Assembly (NCBI GenBank): GCA_951640165.1
Contig: OX621255.1
Coordinates: 6,138,001-6,202,000 of the forward strand
Length of the DNA: 64,000 nt
Reading direction: 5' to 3'
Source of the DNA: Pseudoips prasinana
Lineage: Eukaryota; Arthropoda; Insecta; Lepidoptera; Nolidae
A program made the translations under genes and the position numbers. Position 1 is the stretch's first letter; the number at the start of each line of letters is the position of its first letter. The notes beneath the pieces were generated by a model. It saw nothing but the letters and a program-made list of their open reading frames with translations, had not been told where the DNA came from and ran no database searches. This document shows, one piece after another, positions 26,901 to 41,900 of the stretch.

Positions 26901-29900
26901 TACGAATTCGAAAACTCGAAATGTCCCTTCAGAGCATGGCTAATTGATTATGGCTGCACGTGTGTCGCACCGGCTAAGACAGTCACCTCGTCGCTTCGTT
27001 TCGCGGGTTCAAGTCCCGCGCCGGACAACTATTTGTGTGTGAACCATAAAGTCATATATAATAGTTGTTCCGAGTCTGGATGTAATTTGTGTCCGTCTAT
27101 TATATGTTTGTAAAGTACCCCGTGACACAGGGATTTAATTCCCTAGTAGGGGTGTAGTAAAAAAAAATTGATACTTCTGGCCCTCCAATAAAAAACCAAT
27201 TCAAAAATAAACCAGACAGTTGCTGTAACAAACTGGCCGGCCAATTAGATTGTTGGTCAGACTTCATGGAGACAAATATGATCTCAACTTACCTATATCT
27301 TCTACTATGGGAGGTGGCTTTGCTTTTGGTTTTCTCAGTCTCCTGATTTTTACTTTACTTTCCAATGCTTTTTCTTGGCCGCTTGTTTCAAACTTTGTAG
27401 TTTCAAACACTTGAACAAAAAATTTACAATGTTTTAAATTACATTACTGAGAGAAACTTTGCAGAAAGAAATATTGCTATTAGGAAAATATCCTACTAAT
27501 ATTATAAATGCGAAAGTTTGTGAGTATGGATGGTTGTATGGATGTTTGTTACTCTCTCACACAAAAACTACAGCACGGATTTTGATGAAACTTTGTAGTA
27601 ATATAGCTTGTTGGGGTTTCGACGTTGGAGATAAATGATTTTGCTTCCTTTCGTTGATGCAGCTATATTTATTCTATTCAATTGTATTTCGTCCCGTTGT
27701 GGTTTACATTTGGTGCGGGTTTGTAGCTCGGAAACATATTCTTTGGCCCATCTTCGCCAAAAGTTTTATTTTTATTTAATTTATTTTATTGGTACAGAAA
27801 TAGATTACAGATTCTATGAAGTTCTACATATTTTAAGTTATAAGCAAAATTTTAACCTGTAGTCCAATTATAACTGTACACAGCACTTATATTATAGCTT
27901 CATATATATTTTTAATATTCTAGATAATTGAAATTAAAGTACACACACAATAATTATACATAATACACAATAATTGGCATGCTAAAATTAACAGTTTGAG
28001 TTTATAAAGGGTTGATAGGTTTTAAATGTAGATTTTCTTTTTTGAACAAAGCTTGTTTAAAGTTGTTTATACTGTCATGAAATATGTGAGTTTCGGAGCA
28101 TATAGAATTATACTGCTTACACATTCTTATAAGTGGACTATTTTGAGATACATTATTATTTCTAACGGGTATGCTAAAGAGTTGTGGTATACGCACAGAT
28201 CGCGTTGGTATTTTAAAGTCTAAGTGACTTACAAGGTTACTGTTAAGTGTGTTATTTACAATTTTATGTAGAGTGCACATGTCGTTTATCCATCTCCTTC
28301 TTTCTAGGCGTATCATACCGAACTTTCGAAATCGACCTTCGTAATCTATTGTTTTTCTCCTTAGGCCAAACTTTGTGCAAAGAGCTCGAACAAATCGTCT
28401 TTGTATTGACTCTATTCGATCTGTATGAATGTCATATATAGGAGCCCATACTGAAGAGCAGTATTCAAGTATACTTTTTTTTTTTTTTTTTTTTTTTTTT
28501 TCAAATTCAAATTCAATTTATTTTGTGAACAAAGGTATTACAGGTTGTTACATAATATATATCAATAGTTCATTCCGTGTTCCACCAGTAGGCATACAAA
28601 ATTTTTCAAATATCATTAAGACAATGTCAATAAAAAAGAAAAAAAAAAGTTAAATTACAAATGTCACAAAATGTTTTAGAAATAAAAATAAATACCAAAA
28701 ATGTCAACAAAATAGAATATTATAAAAAGATTATTACAATTACAATGTTTAATTAGAATTTGTCTTCCAGGTATTCCCTAACGGAGTAATACGACTTGGC
28801 AACAAGTAATTTATGGAGCTTGCATTTAAAGTCTTCAATATTCTTGCTGCACTTTATCTGTTCGTATATTTTGTTGTACAACTTTGGTGCCATTGCATAT
28901 ACACTTTTGTGAAGGAATGCTGTGTTTGTGGGTAACAAATGTAAATATTTTGAGCGACGTTGACTTTCAATTTTCCCAAACAGATACATGTTGCTTTTTA
29001 CAAAAACAAGTACTTCATATATGTATAATGACGGTACAGTCAATATATTAAGTTTCTGGAAATGTGGCTTGCATGATTCCGTTTGTTTAATCCCACAAAT
29101 AGCACGTATGCACTTTTTTTGTGCGATTAATACGTCTTCAATATTAGTTCCGTTGCCCCAGAATATCAGGCCATATCGTAGAGTAGACGCAACATAACCA
29201 TGATAAGCTGCTAGAAGTGCGCTGTTATTAGTTGTTTTACGAAGCATATAGAGCGCATACGAAAATTGACTCAGTTTTGTACAAACAAAATCAATTTGTG
29301 TTCTCCATGACATATCATTGTCAATATGTATTCCCAAAAATTTCGTTTTGTCCGTTTCATGAATTAAGTCATCTTTATAATTAGTCTGTAACTGCGGTTG
29401 TCCTATTTGTCTTAGCCTAAAATTCATAATTTTGGTTTTAGTCAAGTTTATTTTGAGGTTATTCTTATTTAACCAGTCAACAATAGGTATTAGGCTTGTG
29501 TTTATGTCATTTTCAATATTGTTATAATTTCCCTTGCTATAAACAACAGTGCTGTCATCAGCAAATAACGACATTTCATGATTGGTGACTTGGGGAAAAT
29601 CGTTGATGTAACAAATGAATAATAATGGTCCCAATACTGATCCCTGTGGAACACCGCATGTAAGGACTCTAGTGGTAGAGGAGTAAATAAGTTCAGTCTT
29701 AGACTTAACACTCACTTGGCTTATTTGTGTCATTTGTTTTCTGTCTTTTAAATAAGACTGTATTAGGTCTAGCACATTTCCTCTGATACCATAGCTATAA
29801 AGTTTTTTCAGGAGAATGTTGTGATCTACGAAATCAAATGCCCTAGACATGTCCATATACATTGCGACAACTGGTTTTCTCTTATCCATATTAAGATGTA

Positions 29901-32900
29901 TTTGCTCAAGAAACTTGTAAATGGCCATGTTAATTGTTTTATTTTTTCTGAAGCCCATTTGTTCCTTGCAGAAAACGCCATTGCTTTCGAAGTATTTGTA
30001 CAGACTCTTATAAATTACCTTTTCAAAAATTTTTGATAAGACAGGTATGAGCGCTACAGGCCTATAATTACTCATTTTAGTTTTATCTTCTTTTTTATGC
30101 AAAGGCTTTATTATGGAAACTTTTAGTAGTTGTGGAAATATACCATTTTGTATTGATTTATTTACAATGTCACTTAATATAGGTGCTATAATAGGACCCA
30201 CCGACTTAACTACACTGGTGTGTATATCATCATAACCAGTACTATTTGTGTTTTTGAGGTTATTTATTATCATTACTATGTCACTTGGAATGGTTGGTTC
30301 CATAAATAATGATTTATATGTTTTTAGGGTATTTGTCTTTTTGTATGTCTGGTTACAGCTGTCTTTTGGTTGCGCTAGGTCTACAAAATAATTGTTAAAA
30401 TATTCTACTATCAATTTGGGATTTGTAATATTCTTGTCATTCTCACTAATTACTTCAATGCTAGACTTAGGCACCATAGCTTTCGTAGAGTTTATTATAT
30501 TCCAGGTAGCTTTAGCTTTATTTGTGCTTGTTTTGATGTAGTAGCAGTTTTGAGCTTTCTGAGTTAAATTTACAATCTTTTTGTACCTTTTTGAAAACAA
30601 TTTGTATTCCATTTCCGTATCTCGATTTTTTTTCAATCTAAATTCCCACAATAGGTCTCGTCTCTTTTTGCTACATCGTTTGATGCCTCGCGTTATCCAT
30701 TTAGGTCTGATAACAGTCGAAATTCTACGTTTCAGAACAGGGAAGCACAAGTCATAAAAGAGTTTAAATATGTCAAAAAATAAGTCAAAGCTTTCATTAA
30801 CATCTTTTGCCTCAAAAGCATCGGAAAAACTGAGACTCCTAATACATTTTTTGAATAACGTTTTGTTTTCTTTGCTATAGTCCCGAGTTTTTACATAGTA
30901 GAATTTCAAAACACACGTCCTTTTTACAGGAAACTTCATTAGTTGTGCTGTGTGGTCTGATACGCCTAACTCCAATGTATCACTTTTACAACCCCGTATA
31001 TTGTGTAGAAAATTGTCCAAGCATGTTCCACTACTAGGACGCGTAGGTTCTGTAAATTCTATTTTTAGATTAAATTCTTTTGAGACAAGTTTTAAACGAG
31101 TAGAGTATTTAGTTTTCTGTAGTAAGTCAATGTTAAAATCTCCGCAAATAATTATCCTTTGCTTTTTATTATAGCAGTAATTCTGTAATATATCAATTAG
31201 ATTAGTAAAAAATATCTCCATTTTATTTTGATTTGGCGCTCTGTACACGCACAAAATGATAGTGTTATGATCTGTCAATTCTATTGCACAAGCTTCAAAA
31301 ACGTTCGGAATATTCTTTTTTTTTATAGCTTCTATTTCTGAATAATTAATATGTTTATGAACCAGAATGCAAGAACCCCCATGTCGATTTTGTCTAGTGC
31401 AACATGTTGCTAATGTATAATTTGGAATATTTAAAATGTCCACGTCACTCAATTTCATATTGTGTTCTGTAAAGCATAAGATATGAACAGATTTCGATTT
31501 TTTTACAAAAGTGTCTAAATGCTCTGTTATAATATCTGATTTTGCCATTAGTCCATTTATGTTCTGATGAAGAATGTACAGATGATTATAAACGAAAAAA
31601 ATTTCGTTTAAATTCGACATCAGTGTCAGAAGATGAACTTAATGTCTCATTTATTGGCGTGGATATGTTACCTTTTTTTAAATCTAATTGTGCTATTATT
31701 TTAATGCTGTTACATATTAGGGATCTTAAATTATTGAATATGTTTAACATTCCTTGGTTGCTGATTCTACCACTGTATCTTTTAAACATAGTGTAATCGC
31801 ATGATAAGTCCAAATTTGAATCAAATACTCTAGCATATTTATACATTTCAGCGTCGTGACAAAGATAGTTGTTAAACATTTCGACCCTAAAATTATACAT
31901 AGTACTATAATAGTTATGTTTGTAAGTAGGTAAAGAAAGTATAATATTTGTATGTCTAATAGCTTGTAACGAATCTCGTATTCTAACAATAATGTCTAAG
32001 TAGTTATAAGACTGTTGAAAGTCGTTTTCTCCTATAAATACTATGCAATAATCATTCATCGTGAAATTAGTCAATTTTAAGTCAATATTGTCCAAAAGCT
32101 TATTTATTCCACAGTTGTGTGAAAGATAGTGGCATATTTCGTGGTTTGGAAAGGTATTCTCTGCAATAGATAATATTTTATTAACGTTGTTGCTAGAGAT
32201 AATGCATAATTTGGTCTTCGGTCGCTGCTTCCCGTTGTTATTCGATTGGATCATATTGTCTTTTGCTGTAGTTTGTGTAGAAATAAAAGATGTTGACTGC
32301 ACGTTACGAAGATTTTGTTTGTTGTCTTTTTGGCAACGTTTGGATTTGTTGCCAGGCGTTAATAGCTTTAAACTTTTATTTGGAGTTACTATTTCGCTGG
32401 CCAAAACTTTTGTCGCCTTTTTAACCAATTCATGTTTTTTATTTATTACTTCAATCGTTTTCTTCAACGATGTATTTTCTATCGACAAATTGTTTACCTC
32501 CTCATGTGCTGAATTTAATTGTGTGGTTAGTTCCTTAATCTGTCGCTTGAGTTCCTCGACTTCTTCATTTTCGTCGTATGATAAATTGGGTGCAGAAGTG
32601 TTTGTTGCGCCCTCTATTGTTGAATTTACTGAGCTGCAGTCGCTGGTTGTTTCCGTTGTTGACACGGTTCGTCTCCTTCGAAAAGTTATATTTTCAAAGA
32701 AATTCATCGTTGGTTAAATAATTATAATAAATGAATTGGAAAAAGAGTATATGTTCCGCCGGATTTGAACGTCGAACCACTGGGGATAACACTCGATCAT
32801 ACCAGACGAGTTTACCGCTGGGCTACGAGTTGTCTCCACATGATAGTTCAATTAGCTGATGTATTTCTTCTTGACTTCTTACAACTAATATCGATTGTCC

Positions 32901-35900
32901 GTTAAAGTTGTCTAGGGTTCAAAGTCCAACTGTTTGTGCGGTGGAACGTTGGATTTGTAGGTATGGTTAAAATATAAAATTCACTTTTTCTACTGTATTT
33001 ATTGCACTGTTTTGCGTCACTCATTATGAAGAAATGTTTTTTTATAACATATTTACAAACACATATTCACTGTTTACTTCGTAGCAAATGTTGAACATTG
33101 TTTATAAAATCCTTTCGTTGCACAGATTTTAATCGTGTTTTTACTTAAATTGTGTTGTTATTTTCTTGAGATAACGTTTGCACATATTTATTGGCGAGTC
33201 CTTTCACTATTTCACATAATTTTATTACTTAAATGTTGATAATTTATTTTTAAAGATTTAATTAACACGGAGCTGATGTTTATATGGCTGACAGCGCCAT
33301 CTAGTAGAACTGGTCTGGAACTTCTCACTAAGGAGTAATACAATGTGATAACAGAGTGTGTTTGCTTGAATGGTTTGGAATTTCGAAGTACAAAAGCTAA
33401 CATACGGTTAGCTTTATTGCAAATATGATCGTAGTGTCGCCTGAAGGATAAATCTGAATCGAATATTACTCCTAAGTCCCGAATCACTTTGACCCTGTCT
33501 ACCATACTCTTTTTATGGTATAGTTGTAACTTATAGCATTTCTGTTTCTTGTAAATGAGATTACTTGACACTTTTTGATGTTCAGCGACATAGAGTTTTC
33601 ATCATACCAATCCACTACCTATAGTGTTCATATCTGATTGAAGCGCTTGACAGTCTCGGTAATCAGAGATACGTCTAAAAATTTTTATATCATCAGCATA
33701 AGCTAAACATTTACTATTTATCTTGTTTAGGAGGTCATTCACAAACAGTAAAAACAACAATGGGCCCAAATTTGAGACTTGGGGCACTCCTGATGTCGCT
33801 AGGAACGGGACAGGCTCGTATCCACTGAGAGCAACCAACTGTGTGCGATACATCAAATACGATGTGGGCCATCTATATAGATTGCCATGAATTCCAACAT
33901 GGTGGGCTTTGGAAAGTAGTATCAAATGATCAACGCGATCGAAAGCCTTAGAGAAGTCCGTGTATATTGAATCCAATTGTACTTTGTCGTTAAATGATTC
34001 GCATAAATATGTGGAGTAACATAGCAGATTAGAATTAGTTGATCTACCAGTAATAAAGCCATGCTGATGGGGACTCAAAATATGTTTAAGATGGTTATAT
34101 ATATGATTATACACGAAGCTCTCAAAGATCTTGGCAAACCAGTTTAGGATACAAATTGGTCTGTAATTTGACACATCAGCCTTATCCCCGGATTTAAATA
34201 TAGGGGTTACTTTAGCTACTTTCCATAACTCGGGAAATATGCCCTCCTAAACAGTTTTATTGAATATTATCGACAGTGGATCTACCAGAGCTGTCGCACA
34301 GAGTCGAATGAAAATAGGTGGTATACCGTCAAACCCACCGTTTTTGGAAAGGTCAATATTTTTTATTTTTTTTTAATGTGAACGTTACCAATAGGATAAT
34401 TAGAGGCTTGAAAATCCGGTGAGTAATTATTGTTTTTACTGGGACAGTACACTGATGAAAAGTAACTTGCAAATAAATTAACAATGTCGTTGCCTGTATT
34501 GCCAACCATACCCTGATAAGACATATGACTCGGGATGTTGTTCGTTACACGTTTATTTTTTGTATATCGCCAAAAGGCTTTTATGTTAAGCTTAAGGTCA
34601 TCTTCTATATGTTTAATGTATGATCTAAAACATTGGTCAGTGACAGTTTTAGCCCTTGTTCTAAGTAATGAAAACTCGTCGTAGTCTCTAGGATTCTGGT
34701 AACGTTTAAATCTATTGTGTGCTTTATATTTCTTTGTCAGTAGTTTTTGAAGCTTTGTGGTAAACCAACTTGGATATTTGTTATTTGAAACTTTAGTTAT
34801 AGGACTCTATTTTTCTATTATAGAATAAATTTTATTATAAAAGAGTAAAGTAAAGTCATCACATCCGAGATCTAGTGCAAGTTGTTCCCAAAGTATTTCT
34901 TCGATTTCCTTTTTGCATCTTTCGTAGTCAGTTTTACGGTAACATAATTTTTTAAGTAAAGCGTTATGTGACAATGTACTGACAGTAGTTGGTAGGATCA
35001 GTTCGAATGTTGGGTGATGTTTATCAAGGCGACTAATAGGAGGTGTAGGTATTACGGTACAGAGTTCTGAGCAGTCGGTTATAACTAAATCCAGTATTCT
35101 ACCGTTTTCGTTCACTGTGTGATTAAGTTACCGAACTGTGTTTGTATGGAATAAGTCATACAGGCACTTAGATTTTTCACAGTAGTGATTTAGAGGTTTC
35201 CCCGTGTCAGAAGACCAATTGATATATGGCAAGTTATAATCACCTAGCATAAATGTCGTTTGGCCTGAATAGCTAAAAATATGATTGCATTTTGTCAGGA
35301 AATCGCAAACAGTCTCAGATGGTAAGTAACTGGGTAGGTAAGCAACACATATATTTATAATAAGATTCCCCTTTACCCTGAGTTGAACCCATAAGTCCTC
35401 CAAGTCTTCAGATTGTAGATCATTTCTGATTGAGATTTGAAGTTTCTTGGAGTAAGCGACAAGCGCACCACCACTGTATTTCTTATCGAAACGTGACAGA
35501 AATCTAGGTTCGCGATCTCTGCGTATCACACAATATCTATCATCAAATAGTTCAGATGACAGAAGGGTTTTATCGAGCCAATCTCACATAAGCAAATTAT
35601 ATCGTAATTGTTACATAATACAGTATTATATATGTCGATTGTTTTTGTTCTCATACCTCTCATATTCTGATAATATATTGACAGATACATTCTTAAAAAG
35701 GTATGTATAATATAGCTTCGATAACATGCAGTACCTATATATCTAAAGTACATTGAGATTAACATATAAGGCTAAGGTCACCTTTATTTTTGATGAGTAG
35801 GTATTTACTATCAGTGGTTTGTCTAACAAATATATGGCCATGTTTTACCCATATAAATTTATATCCGACTTCTTTTGCTTTCTTCCTTGCCGCAGCATGA

Positions 35901-38900
35901 AGAGACTTGTTGCCGGGAGACAGGTGCTCTGACACATACACTGGATTTTTTTTACCAGCAATTCCTTGTAATGTTGTATTAAATTTCTCATTTTGATTTG
36001 CCTTATTATACCGGTGAACCGCAGAATAGAAGTGGTCACGGCTGCTTAAACTTGACAAGTATCATACGTGGAAGTTTACTGTCCTTGTTAAGTTTAGCAA
36101 CCCTAGTGCACTTGACTATATCTTCTGCCTTGAAGTTGCAGTTGATCACTTTAGCAAATTGTTCCAAGAGGTTGGGCAGATTCTCATTGCGGTGCTCGGG
36201 CACACCCTGTATTTCTAAATTATTTTCTCGCAAGCTTTGTTCAATGTTGTTAATGCGCTCGGATAATTCTGTAACAGTAGTTTTTAAAACCACGTTGTCC
36301 TTGGTCAGTGTCGCATTTTCTGCTACTACTGTTTCCATTGTCTTTTTCATATCATCATACATTTTGCTAAGAAAATCAATAGATTGGCGAAACTCAACAA
36401 TGTCGGTTTTTATCGAGGAGAGCTCTGACTTTAATATACTAGTGATCATTTGTGGTAGTTCGGCTTTAATCACTTTGAGGACTTGGTCACTTAACGCCAT
36501 TATCAGGGCTTCATCCTTATCCTGTATGGAGCCGGGGCTACTCATTGACATTGGTGGGTTATTTGATAGCTTTTTTCTAATAGTAACGCTGTCCAGATTA
36601 GTGTCTTCATCACTGACATGTTGTAAATTTATATCATCATCATTAATATTACGTATTGGCGTGTTAGTGTTTCCTATCTTAGGTATTTTAGATCGGCATT
36701 CATGGCACGTCCATTTGCTTTTTTGTTCCTTACTCATGGAACTGTGTATTTTTTTACTTAGTATATTGGCACATGCAAGATCATAGTATTTATAGCATTT
36801 GCTGCATTTTAAGCACTCTCGATAGTCAACTGCAGCCTGACAGCCAGCACAGTTAATCTTCGTGGGCGCCATCTATCACTACTTAATTTTGAGTACTATG
36901 CACTGCTATAAACAATAGTAGTAAGACGGTATATATAGATATAGACGGCAACAGCTCGGCAACCAGACAACAACATGCACTTTTCACCAGAATTACAGCG
37001 CCTCCACAAGTCTTAAGCAGCCAAAAATGTGTGTTGTACAGCCACTCCAAATAAAGGTGAAATAATCCGAGCGTAGTAGTAGTAATTGAAATTCGCTGCG
37101 AGACGAACACACCCGCTGTACTGTACTGCACCGCGAGCCGGCCGTTGATGTTGCTCCTGTACTACACCGCGAGCCACATTCACCGAACACTGCACTGGCG
37201 CGGGCGCGGCTCGGGTTATCGTAGGTCAAGGTTTAATGGCGGCGTAAATATTTGCAAAAATGTTTTTTCTATTATCTCCGAAATGCGTTGAGGTATCGAA
37301 TTGCACTTTTTACACTGTTTACTTAAGGGGTTTAACTTGGAAGTTATTGCGTTATATCAAGAGGATAAACACTTTTACTGGGTTTTGAGGTAAATATATA
37401 TGGAGCAAATTGTCACTGTGGCGTCCTAAGCAGACGACGTACGACGACGTTGAGTTCTGTCTCATTTGTTCGATGATATATTAATTTATTTCCATTTGCG
37501 ATTCAAGGGCAGGCTACGCTGCCAGAGGGCGGGCTAGCGAGCTAAACTATGGGGTTCACACCGAAAACGACAGACGGGCGAGCGAGAGGGCGACGTGGGC
37601 GGAGCTGCTAAAGGGGACGGAGCGAGGGGTGCGGATGGGAGAACGAGAAGAATAATATAAGATATCTAAACAGGCGGTCGAACCAAGCTAGCAAAGCGGG
37701 CGCGTCTAACGGGGTGAACGATCAGCTTCGCTGAAATCGTTGGATATTTAGTTAGCTTCGCTCGCATGGCTGACATAGGTTAGTTAGTAGCTCACGGTGT
37801 GAACCGAAGTATGTAAAAGAGGTGAAACGATGTTCGCCCGCCTAGCTGGTTCGCCCGCCCGCTGGCAGTGTGGCCTGCGCTTGAACTTTACAGTTTTGTA
37901 GTCTTATTGCTAGAACCCTTCACCGCTCATTCCTACTGTCCCTTGAAGCAAAAATTATCTATATTAAACCAATGTCTACTTACTTGTGTCAGATGGAATT
38001 AGTGAATGGATTTCTACCATGGGTGGTGTTTTTGGCGTTGATTCTCCGATGCTCTCCGATATTGGGGGTTCACACACTGCAAAAAAAAACATAATTACAT
38101 GCATGTGGGATGTACAACAGTAATTTGTCCTGATTGTCGTCTCCGTAAACGGTCTCATAGCAAAGAGCCTCGACCAACATCGTAAGAGGCATTCGCTAGA
38201 TCACTGGGTCAAGGGTCGGATACAAAAGGCGGCAATAATGGGAACGGCACGCATTGTGAGGAGGTTTCTTACGCTGTCGCCTTGACCACCTGCGGCCTAG
38301 GGCGTCAAACCCCGCCGCTGAAGGAACTCTATTTTATAAATAATTATTTACTTATATATTTATCTATTTCTTTTTTATATCAATTTTATAATATAAATAT
38401 GTTAAAAATAAGAAATTAAATAAATAATTTAAAATAATAATATAATGACCTTGGTTTTGGGAATTCTTCGGCCTTGTTTACTAACAAGGCCAAAGATGTG
38501 TGCAAAGATCATGACAAAAATGGAAATGTCTCCCTCCCCCTCTGGGAAACGGCATTAGCCTATATATTTATGTAAGTAACTAGCTGTGCCCGCGACTTCG
38601 TCCGCGTGTTAATTAGTTTAATTCGTTTTTTTTTTTTTTTTAGTAAAATAAAAAATATTTTCTAAAATTTAAGTAGCCTAAGTTACTCCTTATTACATTA
38701 GCTATCTGCCAATTAAAGTCCCGTCAAAATCGGTCCAGCCATTTCAGAGATTAGCCGGAACAAACAGACAGACAGACAGACAGACAAAAATTGAAAAAAA
38801 CTATATTTTGGTGTATGTACCGTATATATATTCATATTTATGTTGTAAAAACCGGTTATTTCAATATTACAAACACACACTCCAATTTTATTTATTTGTA

Positions 38901-41900
38901 TAGATAATAATATAATGACCTTGGTTTTGGGAATTCTTTGGCCTTGTTTACTAACAAGGCCAAAGATGTGTGCAAAGATCATGACAAAAATGGAAATGTC
39001 TCCCTCCCCCTCTGGGAAACGGCATTAGCCTATATATTTATGTAAGTAACTAGCTGTGCCCGCGACTTCGTCCGCGTGTTAATTAGTTTAATTCGTTTTT
39101 TTTTTTTTTTAGTAAAATAAAAAACATTTTCTAAAATTTAAGTAGCCTAAGTTACTCCTTATTACATTAGCTATCTGCCAATAAAAGTCCCGTCAAAATC
39201 GGTCCAGCCATTTCAGAGATTAGCCGGAACAAACAGACAGACAAAAATTGAAAAAAAAAATATTTTGGTGTATGTACCGTATATATATTCATATTTATGT
39301 TGTAAAAACCGGTTATTTCAATATTACAAACAGACACTCCAATTTTATTTATTTGTATAGATAACTAAAGAAACCCATCATAATAACTGTTTTAAAAATA
39401 ATGCAACAAACTCCAGCTTTTCTTAACATGAACCATTTTATGACCATTCTGAAAGGCAAAAGCAAATCAATAACCTACTTCATTTAAAACTAGTTAACAA
39501 CAGAAATAATATGGTTTCTTAAAGCGTGGCAACATCCAAGTGATACCCAGTGTATTATGTCCTTAAATAATGGTAACCACATATGATCAGGTCCACCGTG
39601 GGGTTGTTAGTTGACCTTCTTGTATAAAAATTAAAATTACATAATACAAGAATTTTTATTAAATTAAATATATTAACCTTGGTGTCAATGTATATATTAC
39701 AAATTGCTATATTTGTTAGATTTGTTTCTAAAAGTTAGCGAGGATAGTAAATTAAAAAGAAAAGAGATCCCACTAAGTTAAGAGTAGAGTGGTGTAGAAG
39801 TACTTTACATAACAAAAATAGCCACGCTACTTCAAGTGTATAATCACATTTCAATAGCATTAAGAGAGATGCCTCTACGCCTGCTTAGGCCCAAATTAAA
39901 AGACTGGCTGTTTGGTAAGTGTTTCTACACATTAAAAGATTACTTAGATTGTAAAACAATTTCTGTGTTAGTAAATAATTTAATTTTTGTGTTAGTTATT
40001 TAAATATTTAGTATATATTGTATAGTAAAGTAATTTTTGTATTAGTTATTTAAATATCCATATATTAGAGAGTTATGTAAAATGTTTGCCATTAACTTTT
40101 TACAATCATAGGTATCTACAATATGTATGATTAATAAATTATTTACATGCCCTCTAAGGGGAGATATGTTGGGAACCAATACTATGTACCTAAAACCATA
40201 CCTATGTATAGGTAGCGCCACGACTTATGAGCGCTCTGTTTTAGTGGTGGGGATATACGCATGTGTACACTCGCATACAAAACAACTTAGGGTCAAGTTA
40301 AAATAATGGTTTAAGTATTAAAAAAATGTCCTTATATTATTATTAATGCGAGAGTGCGTTTATTTGTTTATTCCTTTGTTACTTTACAGTTTAAAGTAGG
40401 TACTCTCAAAAACATGACAATTTGTACAGAGATAGTTTGAACTATCTCTTTGCAAAATTTCCACGCTTCCACAGGTGGAAGTGCGTACTAATGCATGTTA
40501 TAATAAATAATTGAAAATAATGGCAGAATATTATAATCACATAAGCCAGGCTTGTCTTTTTTCACATCATGTCATATGATATAAACGATTGATAACAATT
40601 ATTATTTACGCGACTGTACTTTCGGACTCAAATCAACGTACGCCGAGAGCGGGAGTTATGCAGCGACTGATTCTCCAATATTGCGCAAGGACAGCGCCGG
40701 GCGCGGGCTCGACCCCGCGCCTCAACCCTGTTACCAAACAGACCTAAAAATGCGTTCTGCGCAGATTAAGCGAGCGCTCATAACTCGTGGCGCTACCTAT
40801 AACCATATCTTCAGTGAATGAAGTTCTTATCTTAATGGTAACTGCAGTGTCATATTTAATAAAAAAATAAGATTTTTTGTAAACTAATTTTAATTGACAG
40901 GCCTATTGGTGTAGTTGGCAAATGCTTGCTTTTAACGCCGGAGGTTGTGGGTTCAATTCCCACCCAGGACAGATATTTGTGTGCATGAATATGTCTGTTT
41001 TATCCTGAGTCTGGGTGTATTTATCTATATAAGTATGTATTTACAAAAGAAGAGTAGTATAATATGTAGCAGGTATATCAGTTATCTGGTTTCCATAGTA
41101 CAAGCTCTGCTTAGTTTGGGATCAGAAGGCCATGTGTAAATAATGTCTCAGGATATTATTATTAAGCAAACTAATTTAGCAAATTTGCACAAATATTAAT
41201 AAAAATAATATATCTGGGACATATCACATCACTTGTGCTCCATATAGCCCAAACTAAGCAAAGCTTGTACTATTGATACTAGATGATGGATACAAATACT
41301 TATATGTATACTTTTCTACATCACCACGTTCGGGTCTCAACTTTTAACGCACAGGTACCTCTAAATAATAAAATAATTAATAAAAGTACTGCGACTTGTC
41401 ACTTGAATTGTTTTAAAAGTCGGAGATTATTAGTGTAACTTATATGTATACTCCAGCACTGGGACGAGTATACATACGACAGTTGCATGTAACAAATGGA
41501 ATCTGTCACCCAAAGCATGCCTATTTAAAATTATTTAGCAATATGGAAGGTAGTTAGTAAGCAAATAGTCGACTTTTAATATGTTAACCAAATGTAAATT
41601 TATTGTAAACTGTTGTATATTTATTATTTTTATTGCGTATGAATTTCTCGCTCAGATCACAAAAAAAATTGTAAATATATATGAACAATATACAGGAAAC
41701 ACCCAGACTAAGACAATGTTCATGCCACAAATATTTGTCCAAATGGTTCATGGTCATTTTCACACAGTTTAAAATTATATTTCTACCCTCAAAACAATAA
41801 AATTTGGGTCTAGTCAACTTATAAAGAAATATTTGTGAAATCTAAAACATTTTCAAAATAACCTCAGCTTATTCTCAACTTACCTGTGTCATTTCTTGGA

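Larger units (their letters stand above)
28477..33319 (-). mobile_element. full-length two-ORF LINE (CR1/Jockey-group), inserted in an older LINE
   Basis: The element runs from a 5' end at 33319 to a 3' poly(A) (T-run 28475-28501 on the plus strand) preceded by TTTGAATTTGAA-type units. ORF1 (32707-31586) and ORF2 (31620-28753) are both open and overlap by 35 bp. A 4 bp ACTT duplication flanks it (28473-28476 and 33320-33323). Reading across the insertion joins the older LINE frame ...YSLVRS to ILEYCSSVW, which fixes both borders. The clade is inferred from general RT layout only. Confidence 0.88.
27765..37230 (-). mobile_element. older LINE with PHD-type ORF1, split by the younger LINE
   Basis: Remains run from ~37230 to 33320 and, beyond the insertion, 28476 to ~27765. 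Order on the minus strand: PHD-finger ORF1, endonuclease, reverse transcriptase, C-terminal region, A/T-rich tail (TAAAT-like). Frames are broken by stops and shifts, e.g. YADD is still readable but GVPQGS has become GVPQVS. It is a dead copy. Confidence 0.85.

Noticed and set aside
35998..36786. 262-codon plus-strand ORF
   Set aside because: Antisense of the LINE ORF1 coiled coil; hydrophobic only because it reads the complement of charged codons.
37013..37229. GC-rich ORFs upstream of the older LINE
   Set aside because: Overlapping in two frames without domains; fits a LINE 5' region.
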